DNA from: Rubrivivax sp.
Lineage (GTDB): Bacteria; Pseudomonadota; Gammaproteobacteria; Burkholderiales; Burkholderiaceae_C
Assembly (NCBI GenBank): GCA_018780805.1
Contig: JADMJD010000181.1
Span: forward strand, 1-39,310
Direction of reading: 5' to 3'
Length of the DNA stretch: 39,310 nucleotides
The first letter of the stretch is position 1. Each line of letters opens with the position of its first letter. Below are positions 24,147-31,921 of the stretch, in pieces. The notes beneath the pieces were generated by a model. It saw only the letters and a program-made list of their open reading frames with translations, was not told where the DNA came from and did not search any database. A program made the translations under genes and the position numbers.

Positions 24147-24871
24147 CACACGCCCACGCGGGCCAGGGCGTCGAAGCTGTTGTTCATCCACAGCTTCAGG
24201 CGCTGGCGCTCCATGATGCCCAGGCCCGGGCCATCGCTGGCGCCACCGTTGCGCGCAGCCCAGAAGCTGCTGTTGCGGGCGTCGATCTTCTGCACCACGG
24301 CCTCGTGCAGCTTCTTCAGGTCCATCACGCGCGCGCCCAGGCCCAGGGCCCGGTCCAGCTCGCCGGAGCGCTCCAGCTGCGTGAAGTCGTCGCCGCGCAG
24401 GTGGTTCTTCACCAGCACGTAGCGCACACGCTGGCCAAAACGGTCCAGCAGGCGCTTGAGCAGGTCCACCGAATCACGGCCCGAGTCCATCACGTGCCAA
24501 TAGTTCAGCGCGATGCCCGAGAGATCGGCCATGTCCAGCACACCGGATTCGTCCATCCACTTCACCAGCGGCTCTTGCGTCTGCGCCGCCAGGTCCACCA
24601 GCACACGCCGGCCGGGGTGTTCGATGGCGGTTTCGACGATCTTGTCCAGCGCCTCGTAGCGGTCGGTCATCACGGCCGACGAGTACTCGGCGTAAAAGCG
24701 CAGCAGCGAGCCGTGGGAGCGGTCGGTGTCGAAACCGACAAACGGGATCTGGTGGTCGATGAAGTACTGCGCCAGCAGGCGCGAGACCATCGATTTGCCG
24801 ACCCCGCCTTTTTCACCGCCGATGAGGTGGATCTGCGAGGTGGCCGCGTGTTCCAGGGTGGGGACTTCCAT
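24146..24871 (-). CDS. Orphan ParA/MinD-like deviant Walker P-loop ATPase
   Basis: A 241-aa SIMIBI-class ATPase. GGEKGGVGKS (18-27) is the deviant Walker A motif with signature Lys21 and P-loop Lys26; FVGFDTDRSHGS and RRVLVDLAAQTQ are the switch and Walker B regions. No ParB or parS-like gene adjoins, so a chromosome or plasmid partition role is unlikely; a cargo-positioning or regulatory role is possible. It is divergent from the sulfotransferase-like gene (54 bp between starts) and coupled to the downstream PanE-like gene. Confidence 0.8.
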   Translation of the reverse strand: MEVPTLEHAATSQIHLIGGEKGGVGKSMVSRLLAQYFIDHQIPFVGFDTDRSHGSLLRFYAEYSSAVMTDRYEALDKIVETAIEHPGRRVLVDLAAQTQEPLVKWMDESGVLDMADLSGIALNYWHVMDSGRDSVDLLKRLLDRFGQRVRYVLVKNHLRGDDFTQLERSGELDRALGLGARVMDLKKLHEAVVQKIDARNSSFWAARNGGASDGPGLGIMERQRLKLWMNNSFDALARVGV

Positions 24872-24925
24872 GCGATGCAGACCGGTTGGTTAGGATGAAC
24901 ACCCATTGTGCAACGCAGTGACACC

Positions 24926-25675
24926 ATGCCCCCAACACCGATGCCGCCGGTACGCATTGCGATGTGGAGCGGCCCGCGCAACATCTCCACCGCGCTGATG
25001 CGCGCCTGGGAGAACCGCGGTGATTGCGCCGTCAGCGACGAACCGCTCTACGCCCACTACCTGGCCAGCACCGGCCTGGACCACCCGGCCGCCGCCGAAG
25101 TCATCAAAGCCGGTGACACCGACTGGGCACGCGTGGTGGCCACCCTCACCGGCCCGGTGCCGGGGGCCCAGCCCGTCTGGTACCAGAAACACATGACGCA
25201 CCACCTGCTGCCCGGCCGCGACCTGGCCTGGGTGCACCAGTTGCACAACGTCTTCCTGATCCGCGACCCGGCGCTGGTGGTGGCCAGCTACGTGAAAAGC
25301 CGCGCCGATTGCACGCCGGCCGACATCGGCCTGCTGCAGCAGGCACAGCTGTTCGACCGTGTGGCGCAGCGCCTGGGCCGCGCACCGCTGGTGATCGATG
25401 GCGAGCAGTTCCTGCGGGACCCGGCGCGGCACCTGCAGGTGATCTGCGCCGATGCTGGCGTGCCGTTCGAGCCGGTGCGCGAGCGCATGCTGCGCTGGCC
25501 CGCCGGCCCACGCGCCAGCGACGGCATCTGGGCCCCGCACTGGTACAACGCGGTGTGGCGCTCCACCGGCTTCGAGCCGTGGCGGCCCCGCGCAGCGGTG
25601 CTGGACGCCGCCGGACAGGCGGTCGCCGAGGCCTGCCGGCCGGCCTACGAAGTGCTGCTGCAACACGCGGTCTGA
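24926..25675 (+). CDS. Sulfotransferase-like P-loop protein
   Basis: A 249-aa protein. AMWSGPRNISTALMRAWENR near the N-terminus matches the PAPS 5'-phosphosulfate loop, and VFLIRDPALVVASYVKS matches the 3'-phosphate motif (R-D-P...S) of sulfotransferases. The acceptor is unknown; bacterial members of this branch are often annotated as sulfotransferase family without assay. I use the ATG at 24926; a GTG at 24908 would add six residues and has no better ribosome site. Confidence 0.75.
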   Translation: MPPTPMPPVRIAMWSGPRNISTALMRAWENRGDCAVSDEPLYAHYLASTGLDHPAAAEVIKAGDTDWARVVATLTGPVPGAQPVWYQKHMTHHLLPGRDLAWVHQLHNVFLIRDPALVVASYVKSRADCTPADIGLLQQAQLFDRVAQRLGRAPLVIDGEQFLRDPARHLQVICADAGVPFEPVRERMLRWPAGPRASDGIWAPHWYNAVWRSTGFEPWRPRAAVLDAAGQAVAEACRPAYEVLLQHAV

Positions 25676-25718
25676 GCGCAGAATCGGCGCTTTCCAGCCC
25701 TGCAAGCAGGCCACAGCA

Positions 25719-25776
25719 TGAGCCCGCCGGGCCGTCCCCAGGACGAATCCGGCGTGCGCAGCACGAAGGTACTCCC
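25719..25776 (+). repeat. Intergenic repeat, copy B (precedes the flavin oxidase gene)
   Basis: It reads TGAGCCCGCCGGGCCG, then CCGGCGTGCGCAGCACGAAGG, then a few bases to the ATG at 25777. It is clearly the same element as copy A at 10435-10493 on the other strand, with a diverged middle. It again supplies the ribosome-site purines (AAGG) just ahead of a start codon. Confidence 0.65.
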
Positions 25777-27138
25777 ATGAGCGCTACCCGCCGCCATGTC
25801 CTGGGTTCGATGGCCGCCGCACTGGCGTTGCCGCGGATGGCCCGCGCCGCGCTGCCCCGGGTGGGCATCGTCGGTGGCGGCATGGCCGGTGTGGCCACGG
25901 CCTGGCTGCTGGACGGCGCCTGCGAGGTGACGCTGTTCGAAGCCGCGCCCAGCCTGGGTGGCAACGCCCGTTCCGTGCCCGTCACACAAGATGGCCACAC
26001 CTGGGCGGTGGACCTGGGCGCCCAGTACTTCCACCCCCAGGCCTACCCGGCCTACACCGCGCTGCTGGGCCAGTTGGGGCTGTGGCCCGACGGCGCGCAC
26101 AGTTTTCCGGCCACCATCACGGTGGACGCGGCCGGCGAGACCTGGCCGCGTTTTGTCTCGCCGCTGCTGCCGGGCCGTGCCTGGCCGCTGCTGGCACCCT
26201 GGAACCGCGCCGGCCTGGCGGGTTTCCAGCGTTTGTTCAGCGCTGCAGCGCGCCGCGAGGCCGCAGGGGCTTCTTACAACCTGGCCCTGGGCGACTGGCT
26301 GGCCCGCCTGGGCCTGGACGCGGCGGTGGTGCAGCAGATGCTGTTGCCCTGGGCCGCGTCGCTGTACTCGGGCGACGTGGCGCAGACCGCCACGCTCTCG
26401 GCCCGCTCGGCGATGAGTTTTGCGGCGCTGGTGCTGCCCGACAACCCCACCGAGCCGGTGCTGTACCACGTGCTGAAAGACGGCATGGACGAACCGCTGC
26501 GGCGCATGCAGGCCGACACCCACACGGTGAATTTCCGCGTCGGCAGCGCCGTGACAGCAGTGCAGCGCCAGGCCGACGGCACGCTGCGGCTGCAGGCCGC
26601 CGATGGCAGCACGGCGGTGGTGGACCAGTTGGTGTTTGCCGCATCGGGTGAGCCGACGTTGGCCCTGCTGGCCGGCCTGCCGGAAGCCGCCGCACAACGT
26701 GCCGCACTGGCCCGGCTGCCCTTCCACGACGCACGCCTGATGTTGCACACCGACGCAGCCTACGTGCGCGCCGACCCGGCGCTGCGTTCGTTCCTGAACT
26801 GCCGCGTCGAAGGCGGGCGCTGTGAGGCGTCGATGGACCTGTCCGGCGTGCTGGCGCCCGGCCCCGCCGGCCAGGTGCCCACCCTGTGGAAGAGCTGGGT
26901 GACCGGGCGCAGCGCACTGCCCACGCAGGTGCTGCACGAGGTGCCCTACCGCCACTTCCTGGCCACCCCGGCGGCGCTGCGCGCGCAGGGCGTGCTGGCG
27001 CGCCTGCAGGGCCGGGACGGGCTGTGGATCGCCGGGGGTTACACACGCGCCTTTGATGCGCAGGAGACCGCGCTGCAGTCGGCGCTGGACGTGGCGGCCG
27101 CTCTGCTGCCGGCGGCTCGGCCCCGTCTGCGGTCTTAG
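25777..27138 (+). CDS. Tat-exported FAD-dependent amine-oxidase-like oxidoreductase
   Basis: A 453-aa protein. The N-terminus TRRHVLGSMAAALALPRMARA looks like a twin-arginine signal peptide, so a cofactor-loaded protein may be exported. It is followed at once by the FAD dinucleotide fold VGIVGGGMAGVATAWLL and FEAAPSLGGNARSV, the pattern of NAD(P)-binding-8/amine oxidase proteins. The C-terminal GLWIAGGYTRAFDAQETALQSA is the second FAD-contact motif. The substrate is unknown. Its stop TAG overlaps the stop TAA of the convergent antiporter gene. The start comes right after intergenic repeat copy B. Confidence 0.83.
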   Translation: MSATRRHVLGSMAAALALPRMARAALPRVGIVGGGMAGVATAWLLDGACEVTLFEAAPSLGGNARSVPVTQDGHTWAVDLGAQYFHPQAYPAYTALLGQLGLWPDGAHSFPATITVDAAGETWPRFVSPLLPGRAWPLLAPWNRAGLAGFQRLFSAAARREAAGASYNLALGDWLARLGLDAAVVQQMLLPWAASLYSGDVAQTATLSARSAMSFAALVLPDNPTEPVLYHVLKDGMDEPLRRMQADTHTVNFRVGSAVTAVQRQADGTLRLQAADGSTAVVDQLVFAASGEPTLALLAGLPEAAAQRAALARLPFHDARLMLHTDAAYVRADPALRSFLNCRVEGGRCEASMDLSGVLAPGPAGQVPTLWKSWVTGRSALPTQVLHEVPYRHFLATPAALRAQGVLARLQGRDGLWIAGGYTRAFDAQETALQSALDVAAALLPAARPRLRS

Positions 27139-28838
27139 TTCGTGTGCGACGGGCGCGCCACCCGGTCCATCACAAACGCCGTCATCGCCCGCGCCAGCTC
27201 CTGTTCACCGACAAACACCGTGCCCGCCTGCTCCTGCACCAGGCGCTCGGCTTCTTCGGCGTTGTGGCTGCGCAGCGCCACCTCGATGCCCGGGTTCAGC
27301 GTGCGCGCGGTGCCGATCATCTGCCGCACCTCCAGCGTGTCGGGCGTGGCGATCACCAGCAGGCGCGCGGTGGCAATGTGCGCCTGGATCAGCGTGGCCG
27401 CTTCGATGGCATTGCCCAGCACGGCGGCCGTGCCCGCGCTGCGCAGCTGCTCGACGGTCTCGCGTTTGTCGTCCACCACCACAAAGGGCTGCCGCGCAGC
27501 ACGCAGCGCATCGGCAATGCCCCGCCCCACGCGGCCGTAACCGACGATCACCACCTGGTTGGCCAGCACCTCGGCAGCGGTGCTCATCGGCAGCTCGGCC
27601 AGCGGGTCGTCGCGGCTGTCCAGCCGGCGGGCCAGCGCCGAACGCGCGTGGATCCAGCGTGTGGCCGGGCCGGTGGCGGCAAACAGCAGCGGGTTCAGCG
27701 CGATGGAAATCAAGGCACCGGCCAGGATCAGGCTCTGGCCCGCGGCTGGCAACACACCCAGGCTCATGCCCAGCCCGGCCAGGATGAAGGAGAACTCGCC
27801 GATCTGCGCCAGGCTGGCCGACACCGTGATGGCGGTGTTCAGCGGGTAACGCAGCAGCAGCACCAGGGCTGCCGCGGCGAGTGACTTGCCCACCACGATG
27901 ATGGCGACCACGGCCAGCACCTTCAGCGGCTCGGCCAGCAGCACGCCGGGGTCGAACAACATGCCCACCGAGACGAAGAACAGCACCGCAAACGCATCGC
28001 GCAGCGGCAGCGTGTCCTCCGCGGCACGGTGGCTGAACTCCGACTCGCGCAGCACCATGCCGGCAAAAAACGCCCCGAGCGCAAAACTGACGCCGAACAG
28101 CGCCGCCGAGCCGTAGGCGATGCTGACCGCCGCCGCCACCACGCACAGCGTGAACAGCTCGCGCGAGCCGGTGCGCGTGACCTGCCACAGCAACCAGGGC
28201 AGGACCCGCCGGCCCACCACCAGCATCAGCACCACAAAAGCCGCCACCGCCAGCAGCGTGCGCGCCAGCGCGCCCCACAGCGGCGAATCGGCACCCAGGC
28301 TGCCGCCAGCGTCCATCACCCCCGCCAGCGGCGGCAGCAGCACCAGCACCAGCACCATGGCCAGGTCTTCCACCACCAGCCAGCCCACTGCGATGCGGCC
28401 GTTGGCCGAATCCAGCACACCCTGGCTTTCCAGCGCCTTCAGCAGCACCACGGTGCTGGCCACGGACAGCGCCAGCCCGAAGACCAGCGCCGCCATCGGC
28501 GCCCAGCCCCACCACAGCGCCACGCCCGCGCCCAGCGCCGTGGCCACGGCCATCTGCACCACGGCGCCGGGCAATGCCACCTTGCGCACCGCCAACAGAT
28601 CGTCCAGCGAAAAATGCAGGCCGACACCGAACATCAGCAGCATCACGCCGATCTCGGCCAGCTGGGCCGCGATGGCCGTGTCGGCCACAAAACCGGGCGT
28701 GTAGGGGCCGATCAGGATGCCGGCGAACAAATAGCCCACCAGCGCCGGCAGCCGCAGCTTGGCGGCGATGAAGCCGAAGATCAGCGCCAGGCCAAAGGCG
28801 GCGGCGATGGTGGTGATGAGCGGTACGGCGTGGTCCAT
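27135..28838 (-). CDS. ybaL: Monovalent cation:proton antiporter-2 family protein, YbaL/Kef-like
   Basis: A 567-aa inner-membrane antiporter. Residues about 5-385 form a Na+/H+-exchanger domain with 12 or so helices. Residues about 415-535 form a TrkA-N/RCK domain with VIVGYGRVGRGIADAL as nucleotide fold and VVVDDKRE for ribose contact. The RCK-C domain of some Kef proteins is absent, as in YbaL. It probably exchanges K+ or Na+ for H+ under control of a nucleotide. Start at the ATG at 28838, 55 bp from the divergent dehalogenase gene. Confidence 0.88.
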   Translation of the reverse strand: MDHAVPLITTIAAAFGLALIFGFIAAKLRLPALVGYLFAGILIGPYTPGFVADTAIAAQLAEIGVMLLMFGVGLHFSLDDLLAVRKVALPGAVVQMAVATALGAGVALWWGWAPMAALVFGLALSVASTVVLLKALESQGVLDSANGRIAVGWLVVEDLAMVLVLVLLPPLAGVMDAGGSLGADSPLWGALARTLLAVAAFVVLMLVVGRRVLPWLLWQVTRTGSRELFTLCVVAAAVSIAYGSAALFGVSFALGAFFAGMVLRESEFSHRAAEDTLPLRDAFAVLFFVSVGMLFDPGVLLAEPLKVLAVVAIIVVGKSLAAAALVLLLRYPLNTAITVSASLAQIGEFSFILAGLGMSLGVLPAAGQSLILAGALISIALNPLLFAATGPATRWIHARSALARRLDSRDDPLAELPMSTAAEVLANQVVIVGYGRVGRGIADALRAARQPFVVVDDKRETVEQLRSAGTAAVLGNAIEAATLIQAHIATARLLVIATPDTLEVRQMIGTARTLNPGIEVALRSHNAEEAERLVQEQAGTVFVGEQELARAMTAFVMDRVARPSHTN

Positions 28839-28893
28839 GTGGGTCAGAGTCTATCGGTGCATGATGGGCGCACCGCCTTGGCTTGACCCACCC

Positions 28894-29784
28894 ATGACCG
28901 ATCTGTTCCCCGGTTTTGAATCACACCGCATCCACACTGCGCCCGGCGTGCACCTGCCGGTGCGCGTGGGTGGCGAGGGCCCGCCGCTGCTGCTGCTGCA
29001 CGGCCACCCACAGACCCACGCCATCTGGCACCGCGTGGCGCCGCTGCTGGCGCCGCACTTCCGCCTGGTGCTGCCGGACCTGCGGGGTTATGGCGACGCC
29101 GACAAACCCGCCGGTGAAGCCGACCACGGCAACTACAGCAAACGGGTGATGGCGCAGGACCTGGTCACCCTGATGCGGTCCCTGGGCCATGAACAGTTCC
29201 GCATCCTGGCGCACGACCGCGGCGCGCGCGTGGCGCACCGCCTGGCCGCGGACCATCCCGCGTGCGTGCAGAGGATGACGCTGCTGGACATCGCCCCCAC
29301 GCTGGCCATGTACCGCCAGACCACCGAAACCTTTGCACGCGCCTACTGGCACTGGTTCTTCCTGATCCAGCCCGCGCCGATGCCGGAGCGCCTGATCGAC
29401 GCCAGCCCACGCGGTTACCTGCAGGCCACGATGGGCGTGCGCAGCGAAGGCCTGGCGCTGTTTGACCCGCGTGCGCTGGCCGAGTACGAACGTTGTCTGT
29501 CGCAACCTGGTGCGGCGCATGCGCTGTGCGAGGACTACCGCGCCGCCGCCGGCATCGACCTGCAGCACGACCAGGCCGACCGCGACGCGGGCCGGCGCCT
29601 GGCGCTGCCGCTGCAGGTGCTGTGGGGGCAGATGGGCGTGGTGCAGCGCTGCTTCCAGCCGCTGCACGAGTGGCGCCAGGTGGCCGATGACGTGCAGGGT
29701 GGCGCCCTGCCCTGCGGCCACTACATCCCGGAAGAAGCGCCGGATGCGCTGCTGGCCGCGGCGCTGCCCTTCCTGCTGGTCTGA
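28894..29784 (+). CDS. Haloacetate (fluoroacetate-type) dehalogenase, alpha/beta hydrolase
   Basis: A 296-aa alpha/beta hydrolase. The nucleophile Asp108 sits in AHDRGARV with Arg109 and Arg112 in the carboxylate-binding positions; Asp132 (LDIAPT) and His276 (CGHYIPEEAP) complete the triad. His153-Trp154 (YWHWFF) and Tyr215 match the fluoride-stabilising His-Trp-Tyr trio of Rhodopseudomonas fluoroacetate dehalogenase. So hydrolysis of haloacetate to glycolate, perhaps including C-F bonds, is likely but unproven. It is divergent from the antiporter and ends 2 bases before the convergent sbcB stop. Confidence 0.85.
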   Translation: MTDLFPGFESHRIHTAPGVHLPVRVGGEGPPLLLLHGHPQTHAIWHRVAPLLAPHFRLVLPDLRGYGDADKPAGEADHGNYSKRVMAQDLVTLMRSLGHEQFRILAHDRGARVAHRLAADHPACVQRMTLLDIAPTLAMYRQTTETFARAYWHWFFLIQPAPMPERLIDASPRGYLQATMGVRSEGLALFDPRALAEYERCLSQPGAAHALCEDYRAAAGIDLQHDQADRDAGRRLALPLQVLWGQMGVVQRCFQPLHEWRQVADDVQGGALPCGHYIPEEAPDALLAAALPFLLV

Positions 29785-29786
29785 AC

Positions 29787-31202
29787 CTACGGCGCGATGG
29801 ACTCGGCGTAATCCATCAGCGCTTCCAGCAGCGCCTGGCCACGTTCGTCGGCGGTCTCGGCCAGGGTTTCGATGTGTTCGTGGTACGGGCCGATGCGGTC
29901 CTGCAGCCGGTCGGCACAGTGTTCGTGCCAACGGACCCGGTCTGCTTCGTCCAGCGACGCCGGGAAGTTGCGCGCCCGGTAGCGGAAGAAGAGTTCGTCC
30001 AGCCGCGGGTCGTCAAAGGCCGGCCGGCGCTCGGCCAGTTCGGCGGGTTTGAGCCGCCGCAGGCGCTGCAGCAGCGCACGGTCGTTGTTGCCCAGGAAAC
30101 CGCCGTAGAGGTCTTCGTCCACGTCGCGTGGCGTGCCGTCGGCCGGGCGCTGGTAAAGCTCGCGCCAGAGGCCATCGAGCAGGTTGCCCAAGGCAGCGGC
30201 TTTCTCCGCATGGCCCAGCGCCAGATCCACATCCAGCTGCCAGCGCTGCACCGCCGGGCCCAGCGCCTTCAGGTTGCCAAACACGACCGGCGACTTGTTG
30301 ACGTGGATGGTCTTCACCGGCAGCCGCGTCACGCCTTCCGGCAGGTCGGCCGCGCGGGTGAACATCCGCAGCCGGGCTTCTTCCAGCGTCAGTGTGGCCA
30401 GTTCGGCCGGGTCGTGCGCCAGGTCCCAGACGATCAGCTCGTTTTTGTTGACCGGGTGCATGGCCAGCGGCCAGACGATGGCCAGGCAGCCCCTCTCCAC
30501 CGGGTACATGCCCGACAGGTGCACAAACGGCCGGCGTCCTCCATCGATGGTGCCGATCTCGGCCCAGACCGCGCTCTTTTCGCGCAGCTTCAGACAGAAA
30601 TCCCACAGCCGCGGCTGCGCGGTCTTGATGGCACGGGCCAGCGCGATGGTGGCGCGCACGTCGGAGAGCGCGTCGTGTGCCGCTTCGTGCGCCAGGCCGT
30701 TGGCAGCCGTCAGGTGCTCCAGGCGGAACGACGGCCGGCCGTCGTCGTGCGTGGGCCACTGCAGGCCCTCGGGCCGCAGCGACCAGGTGGCGCGCACCAC
30801 GTCCAGCAGGTCCCAGCGGCTGCAGCCGTTCTGCCACTCGCGCGCATACGGGTCGGCCAGGCAACGCCAGAGCAGGAAGCGCGTGACCTCGTCGTCGAAG
30901 CGGATGCTGTTGTAGCCGACGCCGCAGGTGCCGGGCTGGGCCAGTTCACCCTCGATGGCGTCGGCAAAAACATGCTCCGGCACGCCGTGCTGCAGGCAAT
31001 GCTGCGGCAGGATGCCGGTGAGCAAACAGGCCTCGGGGTCGGGCAGGGTGTCGGGCGCGGGCTGGCAATGCAGCATCAGCGGCGCGCCGATCTCGTTCAG
31101 CTCGGCGTCGGTGCGCACCCCCGCAAACTGCGCCGGGCGGTCCCGGCGCGGCTCGCGGCCGAAGGTTTCGTAGTCGTGCCAGTAGAAAGTGAAACCGTTC
31201 AC
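29787..31202 (-). CDS. sbcB: Exodeoxyribonuclease I
   Basis: A 471-aa 3'-5' single-strand DNA exonuclease acting in recombination and mismatch repair. The DEDDh catalytic residues are visible: Asp10 and Glu12 (HDYETFG), Asp103 (NSIRFDDEV), His176 and Asp181 (HDALSDV). The C-terminal region with LWRELYQRP and RYRARNFPASL is typical of ExoI. It starts with GTG, and the upstream gene's stop overlaps that start by 4 bases (GTGA), so the two are translationally coupled. Confidence 0.95.
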   Translation of the reverse strand: MNGFTFYWHDYETFGREPRRDRPAQFAGVRTDAELNEIGAPLMLHCQPAPDTLPDPEACLLTGILPQHCLQHGVPEHVFADAIEGELAQPGTCGVGYNSIRFDDEVTRFLLWRCLADPYAREWQNGCSRWDLLDVVRATWSLRPEGLQWPTHDDGRPSFRLEHLTAANGLAHEAAHDALSDVRATIALARAIKTAQPRLWDFCLKLREKSAVWAEIGTIDGGRRPFVHLSGMYPVERGCLAIVWPLAMHPVNKNELIVWDLAHDPAELATLTLEEARLRMFTRAADLPEGVTRLPVKTIHVNKSPVVFGNLKALGPAVQRWQLDVDLALGHAEKAAALGNLLDGLWRELYQRPADGTPRDVDEDLYGGFLGNNDRALLQRLRRLKPAELAERRPAFDDPRLDELFFRYRARNFPASLDEADRVRWHEHCADRLQDRIGPYHEHIETLAETADERGQALLEALMDYAESIAP

Positions 31203-31876
31203 TTCTTCGTGGTCTTGCGGGCCGCGGGCGCGCGCATCGCATCCGACATGCCGATCAGCACGCCGCTCACCATCGCGGTGTAGCTCTCGGCCAGCGCCTG
31301 TGCGGCGCGCAAGCCGGCACTGCGGCTGTCACGCATGGCGGTGTGCATCTGCTGCACCATCTGCTCGACGGTGCTGTTGGCCTGCGCGCCCACCAGGGTG
31401 CCGCCAGCATTCATCTTCTCCAGCATCTGGGTCCAGGCGCCGGCAAAGGGCTCGCCGATGCCGGCCGCGCCCTTCTGCACGCTGGCCATCAGCGTGTCTT
31501 CCATCTTCTCCAGGTCGGACAGCGCCTTCTTCAGGTGTTTGTCGCGCAGATCAGCACCCTGGGCCGTCAGCTGCTGCAGCGCCACGCGGTGTGCGTCCAC
31601 GGCCTTCAGCAGCGCGTCGTCCATGCCTTGCACGGCCTGGTCGATCAGCGCCTCGGCGTCCACCGTCGGGTTCATGTTCTTGGCCAGGCCGGCGTTGGTG
31701 GCCTGCGTCACCGTGCCCAGCACCGCGCGGATGTTCTTCAGGCTCAGCTCGCGCCCTTGCAGAGCCTGCAGCGTGGCATCGCCCACCGCCTGGCGCAGCT
31801 TGGCACTGCCTTGTGCGGTGGCGGTCTCGAACTGGCTGATCAGGGCGTCGGCGTCGAAGGCGGGCTTGGTGGCCAT
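31199..31876 (-). CDS. Helical protein of unknown function (DUF6781-like), upstream of sbcB
   Basis: A 225-aa protein, strongly alpha-helical and rich in Ala, Gln and Leu, with no cysteine, signal peptide or clear membrane segment. The C-terminus is basic (RKTTKK). The layout recalls DUF6781/phasin-like proteins, but I cannot confirm the family. Start at ATG 31876 with CAGGAG before it. Coupled to sbcB by a 4-base overlap; whether the coupling is functional is unknown. Confidence 0.7.
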   Translation of the reverse strand: MATKPAFDADALISQFETATAQGSAKLRQAVGDATLQALQGRELSLKNIRAVLGTVTQATNAGLAKNMNPTVDAEALIDQAVQGMDDALLKAVDAHRVALQQLTAQGADLRDKHLKKALSDLEKMEDTLMASVQKGAAGIGEPFAGAWTQMLEKMNAGGTLVGAQANSTVEQMVQQMHTAMRDSRSAGLRAAQALAESYTAMVSGVLIGMSDAMRAPAARKTTKK

Positions 31877-31921
31877 GGGGGCTCCTGGGGCGGTTGGAAT
31901 GGCTGCATCGTCGCAGCAAGC

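Noticed and set aside
24146..24871. ParA-like gene as part of a chromosome partition locus
   Set aside because: No parB or parS-like repeats nearby, and the coupled gene is a PanE-type reductase.
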